Shown piece by piece: positions 27,107 to 36,108 of a stretch of DNA of 64,000 nucleotides (position 1 is the stretch's first letter; the number at the start of each line of letters is the position of its first letter). Source of the DNA: Haemophilus sp. (GTDB lineage: Bacteria > Pseudomonadota > Gammaproteobacteria > Enterobacterales > Pasteurellaceae); NCBI GenBank assembly GCA_019423025.1, contig JAHZCD010000003.1:1-64000 (forward strand). Direction: 5' to 3'. The position numbers and the translations under genes were made by a program. Under the pieces are notes generated by a model, which was not told the DNA's origin, did no database searches, and was given only the letters and a program-made list of their open reading frames with translations.

Positions 27107-27772
27107 TTAATTATCTAAACTAATTCGTAGTGCCGCTGTAATAGCGAAAGGCGATAAGGTTATCGCGCCAGCCAAAATTGCGCCTAAAATAGCAAGCTGT
27201 CCACCATAAGGGAGATTTAACGCAGCGGCATCTAAAATTGCTGAGGCAAAAATTAAAACCGGAATGAATAATGGTACCACAAGTAAACTCAGCAATACGC
27301 CACCTTTACGTAATCCTACCGTCAATGCCACGCCAATCGCGCCAATGCAGCTTAAAATCGGTGTTCCCACTAGCAAGGTGACCACCAGCGCCCACCAAAT
27401 ATTCACTTCCAACGAAAGCAATAAAGCCGCAATAGGTGAAAGTAAAATCAACGGCAAACCTGTTAATAGCCAGTGTGCAACAACTTTTGCGAGTGCCGTT
27501 AGCGCTAAAGGTTGAGCCGTGAGCATCAATTGTTCTAAAGAGCCATCAATAAAGTCATCTCGGAATAAACGTTCAAAAGACAGCAACGCAGAAAGCAATG
27601 CCGCCACCCAAGCAACACCTGGTGCAATGCGAGAAAGTAACTTAGGATCCGGCCCAATCACCAATGGAAACAGCGTAATCACGATCAAAAAGAACCAAAG
27701 CGGGTTCAATATTTCCGCTTGTTTACGGGTCGCAATCTTCAGCTCACGCTTTATAATCTGTAAAAATATCAT
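27107..27772 (-). CDS. ccmB: Heme exporter permease CcmB
   Basis: Membrane partner of the CcmA ATPase. The 221-residue polytopic protein starts with the cytoplasmic segment IIKRELKIATRKQAEILNP and contains six hydrophobic segments, including FRDDFIDGSLEQLMLTAQPL, a family hallmark. It follows ccmA by six bases. Confidence 0.95.
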   Translation of the reverse strand: MIFLQIIKRELKIATRKQAEILNPLWFFLIVITLFPLVIGPDPKLLSRIAPGVAWVAALLSALLSFERLFRDDFIDGSLEQLMLTAQPLALTALAKVVAHWLLTGLPLILLSPIAALLLSLEVNIWWALVVTLLVGTPILSCIGAIGVALTVGLRKGGVLLSLLVVPLFIPVLIFASAILDAAALNLPYGGQLAILGAILAGAITLSPFAITAALRISLDN

Positions 27773-27778
27773 AAAAAT

Positions 27779-28420
27779 CTAAGGGTTATATTTATAATCA
27801 GCAAGATTGATTTTCTTCAATAGGCTACTTGGTACTTCCTGATGGCTCGTTAAAATCACCATTCCACCTTTTTTAGCATGATTTTCAAAAAGTGCGGTCA
27901 AAACTTCAACCCCTTTTTTGTCTATTGCTGTAAAAGGTTCATCCAAAATCCAAAGTGGTGCTTCCGATATCCATAGTCTCGCCAAGGCAATGCGCTTTTG
28001 CTGACCTGCTGAAAGTTGAGCTGCCAGCAAATCTTCGCGACCGAGTAAGCCCACTGTTTCCAATACATCCCATAAAATATCGGTGCCTTGCTGGCTTTGA
28101 CTAATTTGCTGATAAAATTTTAAATTTTCCCATGCCGTTAATTCAGGTTTCACACCAGAATGATGGCCGAGATAAAGTAGCTGATGATGGTATTCTTCGC
28201 GTTGTTTTGTAATCTCTTCTGAATTCCACCGCACTTTACCTTCTACAGGTTGTGCAAGGCCGGCTAAAATCCGCAATAAACTTGTTTTACCGATACCATT
28301 GTGCCCTTCAATTTGCACGAAATCACCACTTTGAAATTGCAGTGAAAGATCAGTGAACAATACGCGATCGCCACGCTGGCACGCTAATTGTTCTAATTGA
28401 AGTTGATGAGCAGGAAACAT
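27779..28420 (-). CDS. ccmA: Heme exporter ATPase CcmA
   Basis: ABC ATPase that drives release of holo-CcmE. The 213 residues contain Walker A GHNGIGKTSLLR (about 38-49), signature LSAGQQKRIALARLW and Walker B LWILDEPFTAID. It is the first gene of the leftward ccmABCDEFGHI operon. Its promoter should lie in 28421-28703, opposite sodA. Confidence 0.95.
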   Translation of the reverse strand: MFPAHQLQLEQLACQRGDRVLFTDLSLQFQSGDFVQIEGHNGIGKTSLLRILAGLAQPVEGKVRWNSEEITKQREEYHHQLLYLGHHSGVKPELTAWENLKFYQQISQSQQGTDILWDVLETVGLLGREDLLAAQLSAGQQKRIALARLWISEAPLWILDEPFTAIDKKGVEVLTALFENHAKKGGMVILTSHQEVPSSLLKKINLADYKYNP

Positions 28421-28607
28421 AGTCTCAGCCTTAAAAATAAAATCTTGTGAAAAATCAGCGGGTATTCTACCACATGGGGAAATTTTGACGAGATTTTAAG
28501 GGCTAAAAGGCATAACTATTTAGGCGTAGATCGGTGTATTTATTGATTTAAAACAAACTAAATTTTCCTAGCTTTTTCATCAGATAATCAAATAATTAAA
28601 AGATTTA

Positions 28608-28621
28608 CTGATCTAAATCAA
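28608..28621. promoter_or_regulatory. FNR-like site between ccmA and sodA
   Basis: CTGAT-N4-ATCAA differs from the palindromic FNR consensus at one base. It lies just before a possible sodA -10 (TACTAT, 28631-28636), overlapping the expected -35, a repressor-like placement for sodA. The same site could activate the divergent ccm operon. No experiment supports either here. Confidence 0.45.
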
Positions 28622-28703
28622 ATTTTCTGCTACTATTTAGTTACTTTTTGATGTTGTTTTATCAAAAACATTACCTTAACTTCATTTAAAAAAGGAACAT
28701 ATT

Positions 28704-29351
28704 ATGTCTTATACTCTACCTGAATTAGGCTACGCTTATGATGCGTTAGAACCACATTTTGATGCACAAACAATGGAAATTCACCACTCTAAACACCACC
28801 AAGCATATGTAAATAATGCAAATGCAGTGTTAGAAACTTTACCTGCTGAATTTTCTGAAATGTGTGCAGGCCAATTAATCAGCCAATTAGATAAAATCCC
28901 AGCTGAAAAACGTACTGCATTACGTAACAACGCAGGTGGTCACGCAAACCACAGCTTATTCTGGAAATCATTGAAAAAAGGCACTACTTTACAAGGTGAT
29001 TTAAAAGCCGCTATCGAACGTGATTTCGGGTCTGTAGAAAACTTCAAAGCTGAATTTGAAAAAGCTGCAGCGACTCGTTTCGGTTCTGGTTGGGCATGGT
29101 TAGTAATTAACCAAGGTAAATTATCTGTTGTTTCTACCGCAAACCAAGATTCTCCATTAATGGGCAAAGAAATCGCAGGTTGTGAAGGTTTCCCACTTTT
29201 AGGTTTAGACGTTTGGGAACACGCTTACTACTTGAAATTCCAAAACCGTCGTCCAGACTACATCAAAGAATTCTGGAACGTCGTGAACTGGGATTTCGTG
29301 GCAGAGCGTTTAGCTAAAAAATTAGCAAACTGCGGATGTTCAGCTAAATAA
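28704..29351 (+). CDS. sodA: Superoxide dismutase [Mn]
   Basis: Dismutates superoxide in the cytoplasm. The 215 residues contain the four metal ligands expected of Fe/Mn SODs: His27, His83, Asp169 and His173 (last two in LDVWEHAYY). Residues around GGHANHSLFW and SGWAWLV favour the Mn type. The C-terminal tail ends NCGCSAK, with two cysteines, slightly longer than E. coli SodA. A good Shine-Dalgarno (AAGGA) precedes the ATG and a terminator follows. Confidence 0.96.
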   Translation: MSYTLPELGYAYDALEPHFDAQTMEIHHSKHHQAYVNNANAVLETLPAEFSEMCAGQLISQLDKIPAEKRTALRNNAGGHANHSLFWKSLKKGTTLQGDLKAAIERDFGSVENFKAEFEKAAATRFGSGWAWLVINQGKLSVVSTANQDSPLMGKEIAGCEGFPLLGLDVWEHAYYLKFQNRRPDYIKEFWNVVNWDFVAERLAKKLANCGCSAK

Positions 29352-29369
29352 TCGCTTTTTAAAATGTAA

Positions 29370-29397
29370 AAAATCGCCTTTTTTAGGCGATTTTTTT
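29370..29397. terminator. Terminator between convergent sodA and methyltransferase gene
   Basis: AAATCGCC/GGCGATTT stem with T-rich loop and T-run right after sodA. The A-rich left arm allows function in both directions. Confidence 0.85.
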
Positions 29398-29402
29398 ATT
29401 GG

Positions 29403-29846
29403 TTAAATCCAACGTCTGACTTTTTTCTTATAAACTAAATAAGACTCACCAAACTTCTTCTCAAGCCAGTATTCTTCAGGTTTAATTTGCCATTGTGTGA
29501 TGAAATAAATAAACAGAAAAACACCGAGAAAACTGACCGCACTTTGCAAATAAACAGCCCATGCCACTAACAACCCCGCTAAACTTAAATACATTGGGTT
29601 ACGGCTGAAACGATAAATACCATTTACCACAAACACATCACTTTTTTCCAAGTGAATTGGATTAATATTTGCTTTACTTTTATAGAATTGCCAAAGGCTG
29701 AAAAAAGCAACAAAGAAAGAAACCAATACGATCAAATAAGCAAAAAGCACATTGGTTGATAACGGATAAAGATTGGGCAAATATGCCATGATAAGTGCGC
29801 AACCAATAAAAATGACAGGGGGCGGCACAATCGGTTTCTGAATCAT
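29403..29846 (-). CDS. ICMT/PEMT-like membrane methyltransferase family protein
   Basis: The 147-residue protein has four to five membrane segments. The conserved NGIYRFSRNPMYLSLAGLLVAWAVYL segment marks the isoprenylcysteine carboxyl methyltransferase / phospholipid methyltransferase family, where SAM binds near the RNPMY motif. The substrate in bacteria is not known. An upstream in-frame TTG (29879) lies within the preceding gene's terminator, so ATG 29846 (MIQKPIVPPP) is chosen. Confidence 0.8.
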   Translation of the reverse strand: MIQKPIVPPPVIFIGCALIMAYLPNLYPLSTNVLFAYLIVLVSFFVAFFSLWQFYKSKANINPIHLEKSDVFVVNGIYRFSRNPMYLSLAGLLVAWAVYLQSAVSFLGVFLFIYFITQWQIKPEEYWLEKKFGESYLVYKKKVRRWI

Positions 29847-29865
29847 CAGATCAAAAATCCAATAA

Positions 29866-29889
29866 AAAAGCCCGAGCAATTCGGGCTAA
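29866..29889 (-). terminator. Terminator of the yfgM-hisS group
   Basis: On the minus strand AGCCCGA/TCGGGCT with a five-base loop is followed by a T-run, immediately downstream of the yfgM stop. Confidence 0.85.
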
Positions 29890-29897
29890 TTAAAATA

Positions 29898-30512
29898 TTA
29901 CAGATTATTTAATTTCATCTGCGCCATTTGTTTCTCTAACGGGTTACCGTTTTTCTGTGCATTCTCAAAGCTTGATTTAGCACCATTCACATCGCCTTTT
30001 GCGACTTGAATATCGCCCGCTAAAAGATCTTTACGCGCACTAAAACCTTGGCTTTTCACTTGATTTAGACTTGCTAATGCTGCATCAAATTGACCTTGTT
30101 GGAATTGCACGGCAGACAAACGAAGCGCCGCAAGAGAAGTTAAGATATCATCTTGTGATTGAGCAATCGCTTGTTTCAAGCTGTTTTCAGCTGATGCGTA
30201 ATCTTGTTTTGCTACAAAACCTTTTGCTTCATCTAATAAACTAAATACTGCATAGCTGGTTTTATCATGTGCTTTCACAAATTCAGCCACTTTAGCTTGC
30301 TGTGCTGCTGCATCTTTGTTTGCTGTATAAACTAAGGCATCATATTCAGCAGACGCTTGCATGATTTGATTGGCTTGATAAGACTGCCAATAGCGCCAGC
30401 CCAACATCCCGCCTACACCAAGAATAAAAGCGGCAATAATGCTTTTGCCATTGTCTTTCCACCATTCTTTTAACTGGTTCAGTTCTTGTTCTTCTTCAAT
30501 GGTATATGCCAT
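29898..30512 (-). CDS. yfgM: YfgM family protein, SecYEG-associated TPR protein
   Basis: Ancillary translocon subunit that links SecYEG to periplasmic chaperones. The 204 residues start with an acidic cytoplasmic stretch (MAYTIEEEQELNQLKEWWKDNGK), a membrane helix (SIIAAFILGVGGMLGWRYW) and a periplasmic TPR region, the standard layout. It lies directly after hisS, as in E. coli and H. influenzae. Confidence 0.9.
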   Translation of the reverse strand: MAYTIEEEQELNQLKEWWKDNGKSIIAAFILGVGGMLGWRYWQSYQANQIMQASAEYDALVYTANKDAAAQQAKVAEFVKAHDKTSYAVFSLLDEAKGFVAKQDYASAENSLKQAIAQSQDDILTSLAALRLSAVQFQQGQFDAALASLNQVKSQGFSARKDLLAGDIQVAKGDVNGAKSSFENAQKNGNPLEKQMAQMKLNNL

Positions 30513-30530
30513 TTTCCTATCCTTCTAAAA

Positions 30531-31802
30531 TTAAAATTGGGCTTTCACGTGTTCAATTAGATTGTCCACATCAATGGTTTGTTGCTCTGCTTCGCCAAGT
30601 AAGTGTTTTACCACAACTTGATTATTTTGTACTTCGCTTTCGCCAAGCACAAGGGCTAGAGTCGCACCAGACTTATCTGCGCGTCTAAATTGTTTTTTAA
30701 AGTTACCACCACTGCAATGCAACATGGTGCTTAAGTGCGGTAATTCTGAGCGAAGTTTTTCAGCGAGTTGGAATGCGGCTAACGTTGTACCTTCACCTTG
30801 ATAAACAACGTAAATATCTACCGCACTTTTTACTGGAATCGATTTATTCACTTCTTGAACGAGCAACACTAAACGCTCTAAGCCCATTGCGAAACCAACA
30901 CCACTGGTTGCGTGACCACCAAGTTGCTCAACTAAGCCGTCATAACGTCCGCCACCACATACAGTACCTTGCGCACCTAATGCGGATGTCACCCATTCAA
31001 ATACAGTTTTATTATAATAATCTAAACCACGCACCAATTTTGGATTAATTTCATATTGAATGCCCACCGCATCTAATAGACCGCATAACTGCGAAAAATG
31101 CTCGCGACTTTCATCATCTAAATAATCCAATAATTTTGGTGCGCCGTCCAATACATCTTGTAATGCTTGATTTTTAGTATCCAAAATACGTAATGGATTT
31201 TTTACAAGACGTTCTTTCTCTTCGTCGCTCATTAAATCTTGGTGATTTTCTAAGAAAGCCACTAATGCAGAACGATAGTTTGCACGTGCTTCTAATGAAC
31301 CAATCGAATTTAATTGAAGAGAAACATGTTGATCAATACCTAATGCTTTCCACAAACGAGCCGTTAAAATAATTAACTCGGCATCAATTTCAGGGGTTGC
31401 GATACCAAATACTTCTACACCCGCTTGATGGAATTGACGATAACGACCTTTTTGCGGACGCTCATGGCGGAACATTGGTCCCATGTACCATAAACGTTGT
31501 TCATTGTTGTAAATCCAACCGTGTTCAATCGCAGCTCGCACGCACCCTGCAGTACCTTCAGGACGAAGTGTTAATTGCTCATCATTATCCCAAAATGTGT
31601 ACATTTCTTTTGAGACGACATCTGTGACTTCACCGATTGCACGAGCAAATAATGGCGTACTTTCCACGATTGGCATACGCACTTCTGAATAGCCGTAGCT
31701 GCTTAAAATTTGGCGAACCTGCCCTTCAATCCATTGCCAAAGTGGAGATTCAGTTGGGGAACAGTCATTCATCCCACGAATTGCTTGAATATTTTTTGCC
31801 AC
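30531..31802 (-). CDS. hisS: Histidine-tRNA ligase
   Basis: Class II synthetase that charges tRNA-His. The 423-residue protein begins at a GTG preceded by AAGGA (seven bases) and reads MAKNIQAIRGMNDCSP. Motif 2 FRHERPQKGRYRQFHQ, the HisRS-specific LVRGLDYYNKTVFE and motif 3 GVGFAMGLERL are intact, followed by the anticodon-binding domain. It is ten bases downstream of ispG. Confidence 0.97.
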   Translation of the reverse strand: MAKNIQAIRGMNDCSPTESPLWQWIEGQVRQILSSYGYSEVRMPIVESTPLFARAIGEVTDVVSKEMYTFWDNDEQLTLRPEGTAGCVRAAIEHGWIYNNEQRLWYMGPMFRHERPQKGRYRQFHQAGVEVFGIATPEIDAELIILTARLWKALGIDQHVSLQLNSIGSLEARANYRSALVAFLENHQDLMSDEEKERLVKNPLRILDTKNQALQDVLDGAPKLLDYLDDESREHFSQLCGLLDAVGIQYEINPKLVRGLDYYNKTVFEWVTSALGAQGTVCGGGRYDGLVEQLGGHATSGVGFAMGLERLVLLVQEVNKSIPVKSAVDIYVVYQGEGTTLAAFQLAEKLRSELPHLSTMLHCSGGNFKKQFRRADKSGATLALVLGESEVQNNQVVVKHLLGEAEQQTIDVDNLIEHVKAQF

Positions 31803-31811
31803 GAGTTTTCC

Positions 31812-32918
31812 TTAAATAATTCGATTTTTTGGATCTTGTTGTGCAACTTTGGCACGAATTTTTGCTTCTAATTGGTCAATAATCGCGTCGTTATCAAAAC
31901 GTTCTTTTTGACGCTCGCCATCTAAATAATAGCCACTTTTCTTATTACCACCGGTAACACCGAGGTCAGACACTAATGCTTCACCTGGGCCATTTACCAC
32001 ACAACCAATAATAGACACATCCATTGGGGTGATAATATCTTCTAAACGTTGTTCCAGTGCATTCACCGTGCCAATCACATCAAACTCTTGACGTGAGCAA
32101 GTTGGGCAAGCAATAAAGTTAATCCCGCGAGAACGAATACGTAATGATTTTAAAATATCAAAACCAACTTTGATTTCTTCTACAGGATCGGCGGCTAAAG
32201 AGACACGCAAGGTATCACCAATACCTTCCGATAACAACATACCTAAACCAATTGCAGATTTCACTGCTCCTGCACGTGCACCGCCCGCTTCCGTAATCCC
32301 TAAATGCAATGGTTGTTTAATGGCTTTAGCAAGTAAACGGTAAGATTCCACCGCAAGAAAGACATCAGATGCTTTTACGCTCACTTTAAATTGATCGAAG
32401 TTTAAACGATCTAAAATTTCAACATGGCGTAATGCTGATTCCAATAACGCTTCTGGTGTTGGCTCGCCAAATTTCTCTTGGATATCTTTTTCTAATGAGC
32501 CTGCATTAACACCAATACGGATCGGGATATTTTTATCGCGTGCGCAATCCACAACTGCACGAATACGATCTTCACGACCAATATTGCCTGGATTAATACG
32601 TAAGCAATCCACCCCATATTCAGCCACTTTTAACGCAATGCGATAGTCAAAATGAATATCCGCCACTAATGGTACATTCACTTGCTGTTTAATGATTTTA
32701 AAGGCTTCGGCGGCATCCATAGTTGGTACAGAAACACGCACGATATCTGCGCCCACACGTTCCAACGATTTAATCTGTGCAACGGTCGCTTCAACATCAG
32801 TTGTGCGAGTATTTGTCATGGATTGTACGGCAATCGGTGCGTCACCACCGATTGGTACATTGCCCACATAAATTTTTGTCGATTCACGACGTTTGATAGT
32901 AGGTTTTACTGCTGACAT
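31812..32918 (-). CDS. ispG: (E)-4-hydroxy-3-methylbut-2-enyl-diphosphate synthase
   Basis: Penultimate step of the non-mevalonate isoprenoid pathway, a [4Fe-4S] enzyme using flavodoxin. The 368 residues form a TIM barrel (IKRRESTKIYVGNVPIGGDAPIAVQSMTNT at the start). The cluster-binding C-terminal domain has CPTCSRQEFD and CVVNGPGEA supplying the three cysteines. It lies between rodZ and hisS, as in enterics. Confidence 0.97.
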   Translation of the reverse strand: MSAVKPTIKRRESTKIYVGNVPIGGDAPIAVQSMTNTRTTDVEATVAQIKSLERVGADIVRVSVPTMDAAEAFKIIKQQVNVPLVADIHFDYRIALKVAEYGVDCLRINPGNIGREDRIRAVVDCARDKNIPIRIGVNAGSLEKDIQEKFGEPTPEALLESALRHVEILDRLNFDQFKVSVKASDVFLAVESYRLLAKAIKQPLHLGITEAGGARAGAVKSAIGLGMLLSEGIGDTLRVSLAADPVEEIKVGFDILKSLRIRSRGINFIACPTCSRQEFDVIGTVNALEQRLEDIITPMDVSIIGCVVNGPGEALVSDLGVTGGNKKSGYYLDGERQKERFDNDAIIDQLEAKIRAKVAQQDPKNRII

Positions 32919-32936
32919 TCTTTCGTAAATTATTCG

Positions 32937-33965
32937 TTAAGGTTTTGGTAATTTAAATTTAGCCACACGGCCATCAACTGTAAGCGGATACGCTTCGCCT
33001 TTATAAGTAATGCGAACGTTACCCGGCGCACCAATAATCAATGCATAGTCATTACCATTAAAGGTTAAGACTTCGCCTTGTTTATATTCTTTTTGCGCTA
33101 ATACTTTACGGTTTTGGTCTTTCACACTAATCCAGCTTGAATTTTTCGTGATCTCAATAACAAGATCGCCTTTCGCTGTAGTTGGTGCTTCAGAAATAGC
33201 TGGGTTTTCAACCGCACTTTGTGTATCTGGCACAGTTTGCTCTGTTGTTGGTTCAGTGTTAGGTAACGTTTGTTCCACAACAGGAGATTGGGCTTGTTCA
33301 ACGGTAGGTGCTGAAGCTGCAGCGGTTGAAACTTCTGCGTTTACTGGTTGAGCTTGATTTTCTTGAGTCGTTGAAACAGCGGGTTTAGCAGCATTATTTG
33401 TTGTTTCCGCTACTGGCGTAGTTCCATTGTTTGACACCGCAGGCTGACTATTTACTGTTACTGGAATTTCATTCGAATGAGTAACCGCTACCTCTGCTGT
33501 TTTTTCTTTTTCAACGTAGGTTTGCACTAAATTATCACGTTCTTCGTTTGATTTTTGATAATTTTGCCACCACCATAAGCCAGTCATTCCAACAGCAGCG
33601 AGTAAAATAATAGTTGTAAGTGTGCCTACCCAACGGCTGTGGGATGAATATTGGTTTACTGAACGAGTCGCACGTGTATTTTTACTTAAATCATTTTTAT
33701 GTGCTTCACCAAAAGTCAAATGAGCCCATTCAGCATCAGGAATACGTAAAAATTTCGCATAGCTGCGAACGTAACCTCTCAAAAAGGTTGAAGGTACATT
33801 TTTTTGGACAAATTCATTATTTTCTAATTTTGCCAAAATGCTTGGACGTAAAGAAATGACCTTTGCCACATCTTCTAAAGAAAGATTTAATGCTTCGCGT
33901 GTTTGACGAAGTTTATCCCCAAAGGAGATTTCAGTTGTTTCGGTTTGTTCGACGATTGTATTCAT
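32937..33965 (-). CDS. rodZ: Cytoskeleton protein RodZ
   Basis: Couples MreB to the cell wall machinery and maintains rod shape. The 342-residue protein has an N-terminal helix-turn-helix domain (FGDKLRQTREALNLSLEDVAKVI), a juxtamembrane basic region, one membrane helix (WVGTLTTIILLAAVGMTGLWWW), a long Thr/Ala/Glu/Pro-rich periplasmic linker and a C-terminal beta domain (DLVIEITKNSSWISVKDQN). ATG 33965 (MNTIVEQTETTE) is chosen. The frame is open further upstream but there encodes an FYFYFYF repeat from a hexanucleotide tract. Confidence 0.93.
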   Translation of the reverse strand: MNTIVEQTETTEISFGDKLRQTREALNLSLEDVAKVISLRPSILAKLENNEFVQKNVPSTFLRGYVRSYAKFLRIPDAEWAHLTFGEAHKNDLSKNTRATRSVNQYSSHSRWVGTLTTIILLAAVGMTGLWWWQNYQKSNEERDNLVQTYVEKEKTAEVAVTHSNEIPVTVNSQPAVSNNGTTPVAETTNNAAKPAVSTTQENQAQPVNAEVSTAAASAPTVEQAQSPVVEQTLPNTEPTTEQTVPDTQSAVENPAISEAPTTAKGDLVIEITKNSSWISVKDQNRKVLAQKEYKQGEVLTFNGNDYALIIGAPGNVRITYKGEAYPLTVDGRVAKFKLPKP

Positions 33966-33980
33966 AGGTATCAAAATAGA

Positions 33981-33998
33981 GAAATAGAAATAGAAATA
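33981..33998 (+). repeat. GAAATA hexamer repeat, three copies
   Basis: Three perfect tandem copies of GAAATA in the leader of rodZ, just before its start codon and overlapping the intergenic space with pilW. It is short, but simple repeats near start codons are a known source of length variation in Haemophilus. Confidence 0.6.
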
Positions 33999-34046
33999 AA
34001 AAACTAAATACCAAATTTTAAAGTCGAAAGGGGCTTTTGGCAATGA

Positions 34047-34589
34047 TTATTTGAGCGTGCGAAGCTTTTCCGCTCTAGAAGGATCAACTTGGCGTAATTT
34101 ATCCAACGCTTGTTGATAAACGTCGGTTTGTTTTCCAGCAAAAGCACAAAGTGCTATGTTTTCGTAAGTATCTGCTTGATGATAATAATTTGGTGCAGCA
34201 AGAGCTGCATTAAATTGTGAATAAGCTTGTTCAAACTCACCTTGCCCACATAAAAAAGTACCAAAGTTGTTATACACATCGCCTTGCTTATCATCTAACT
34301 TAATCGCCTGTAAATAAGCTTGCTTCGCTTTTTCCGTATCGCCTTGTAATTGATAAAAATGCGCAAGTGCCGAGTGCACAAGATAATAGTGTTCATCATG
34401 TTCAAAGGCTTTATCTAAATTCAATTTTGCTTGAACAAAATCCTCTTGTTGCAGATAGCCTAATGCCAATTCAACTCGTGCTTTTGCTGCTTGTTGTTTA
34501 TTAAAATCAACAGAAGACTGAGAGACACAAGCCGAAAAAACAAAAGGAAAAATGACCGCACTTAGAATGTTAATTGGGATTAATTTCAT
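34047..34589 (-). CDS. pilW: Type IV pilus biogenesis/stability lipoprotein PilW (PilF)
   Basis: Outer-membrane pilotin-like TPR protein needed for secretin assembly and pilus stability. In Haemophilus this supports DNA uptake. The 180 residues have a lipoprotein signal ending FVFSAC (Cys21) and several TPR repeats (AKARVELALGYLQQEDFVQAKLNLDKAFEHD; YNNFGTFLCGQGEFEQAYSQFNAAL). It lies between rlmN and rodZ, as in H. influenzae and enterics. Confidence 0.87.
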   Translation of the reverse strand: MKLIPINILSAVIFPFVFSACVSQSSVDFNKQQAAKARVELALGYLQQEDFVQAKLNLDKAFEHDEHYYLVHSALAHFYQLQGDTEKAKQAYLQAIKLDDKQGDVYNNFGTFLCGQGEFEQAYSQFNAALAAPNYYHQADTYENIALCAFAGKQTDVYQQALDKLRQVDPSRAEKLRTLK

Positions 34590-34658
34590 CTTATCACTCC
34601 TCTATCTTATCACTCTTCTTTAGGCCATTTTTCCTTTACAAGTATTGCTATATTTAGC

Positions 34659-35807
34659 TTAATTAACCGCTTTTACGTCAATACCTTCGCCAAACTTACG
34701 TTTCATTGCTGTACGTTTGGTTCGGTCGATCACATCGCCCGCCAACTGACCACAAGCTGCATCAATATCATCACCGCGGGTTTTGCGTACAATCACCGTA
34801 AAGCCGTATTCCATTAAGGTTTTTTGGAAACGATCGACACGGCTATTTGAGCTTTTACCATAAGGCGCTTCTGGGAACGGGTTCCATGGGATCAAATTGA
34901 TTTTACATGGGGTATTTTTTAATACTTGAGCTAATTGATGCGCATGCTCTGTGCCATCATTCACGTGATCTAATAACACATATTCAATAGTCACTTTACC
35001 ATGGTTAGCATTCGATACCTCTAAGTATCTGTGTACCGAATCCATCAACATTTTGATGTTATATTTTTTATTGATCGGCATGATTTCATCACGCAATTCA
35101 TCGTTCGGTGCATGAAGTGAAATCGCTAAGGCTACATCAATCTTTTCGCGTAACATATCGAGTGCAGGCACGACTCCTGAAGTGGATAAAGTCACGCGTC
35201 GTTTAGATAATCCATACGCGAAATCATCGAGCATAATTTCCATCGCGGGTACAACATTGGCCACATTTAACAATGGTTCACCCATGCCCATCATCACCAC
35301 ATTGGTAATCGGACGAACACCCGTCACACCAAAATTACCGATAATTTTTGATGCACGCCAAACCTGACCGATAATTTCAGACACCGTTAAATTGCGGTTA
35401 AAGCCTTGCTGTGCTGTCGAACAGAAAGTACAAGCTAAGGCACAGCCTACTTGAGAAGATACACAAAGTGTCGCACGATCTGCTTCAGGAATATAGACCG
35501 TTTCAACTTGCTGTTCACCTACCTGCATCGCCCATTTAATGGTGCCATCTGCAGAGCGTTGCTCAACCGCCACTTCAGGTGCTTTAATTTCAGCGACCGC
35601 TTTTAATTTTTCTCGTAATTTTTTATTAATATTGGTCATATTGTCGAAGTTATCTTCGCCAAAATGATAAATCCATTTCACTAATTGATCCGCACGAAAT
35701 GGTTTCTCGCCTAATTCAGCAAAAAACTCACGCATCTGCTGACGCGTTAAATCCATTAAGTTAATCTTTTTTGTATTCGTTTCGTATGAAAGGGGTTGTT
35801 CTAACAT
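34659..35807 (-). CDS. rlmN: Dual-specificity 23S rRNA A2503 / tRNA A37 methyltransferase RlmN
   Basis: Radical SAM enzyme making 2-methyladenosine. The 382 residues contain the cluster motif CALACTFCSTAQQG (CxxxCxxC) about a third of the way in, a GMGEPLLN motif, and the two methyl-transfer cysteines: one just upstream in SSQVGCAL and one in the C-terminal DIDAACGQLAGD. It is the first gene of the leftward rlmN-pilW-rodZ-ispG-hisS-yfgM series. Confidence 0.96.
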   Translation of the reverse strand: MLEQPLSYETNTKKINLMDLTRQQMREFFAELGEKPFRADQLVKWIYHFGEDNFDNMTNINKKLREKLKAVAEIKAPEVAVEQRSADGTIKWAMQVGEQQVETVYIPEADRATLCVSSQVGCALACTFCSTAQQGFNRNLTVSEIIGQVWRASKIIGNFGVTGVRPITNVVMMGMGEPLLNVANVVPAMEIMLDDFAYGLSKRRVTLSTSGVVPALDMLREKIDVALAISLHAPNDELRDEIMPINKKYNIKMLMDSVHRYLEVSNANHGKVTIEYVLLDHVNDGTEHAHQLAQVLKNTPCKINLIPWNPFPEAPYGKSSNSRVDRFQKTLMEYGFTVIVRKTRGDDIDAACGQLAGDVIDRTKRTAMKRKFGEGIDVKAVN

Positions 35808-36108
35808 AAAGCCTCGTTATTACACATTACGGCGATGATGTTACTCAGAATTGAGCAACAAAAAATTCGCATATTAAAATGAGCCGAGATTTTACAGATT
35901 TACCGACGGATAAGCTAGCAGATTTGAAAAACAAAGAAAATTTTGACCGCACTTCTTTGCGATCGCTATCGCAAAAATCAAAAAAACAAAAGAAAAAAGT
36001 GCGGTTAAAAAACTTTAAATTTTTTCTCTTTCACACATCCCAAACCCTTACAAAAACTGATAGAATACAAGCTTTGTTTTATTCTCTAAGTTGGCTATAT
36101 TAAAAGAT
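35808..36108. other. Intergenic region between rlmN and pbpG, no gene
   Basis: Divergent promoter region. It contains an inverted pair of uptake sequences (about 35945-35954 and 35998-36006) and, between them, a perfect eight-base stem TTTGCGAT/ATCGCAAA with a four-base CGCT loop (35956-35975). An open frame crossing it (35879-36103) is lysine-rich, is built from the repeats, and I do not accept it. Confidence 0.7.

Noticed and set aside
28578..28600. Fur box before sodA (GATAATCAAATAATTAAAA)
   Set aside because: Only about ten of 19 consensus positions match, expected often in such AT-rich DNA.
35879..36103. Open reading frame of 74 codons between rlmN and pbpG
   Set aside because: It is lysine-rich, made largely of uptake repeats and promoter sequence, has no ribosome site and overlaps the pbpG signal-peptide start.
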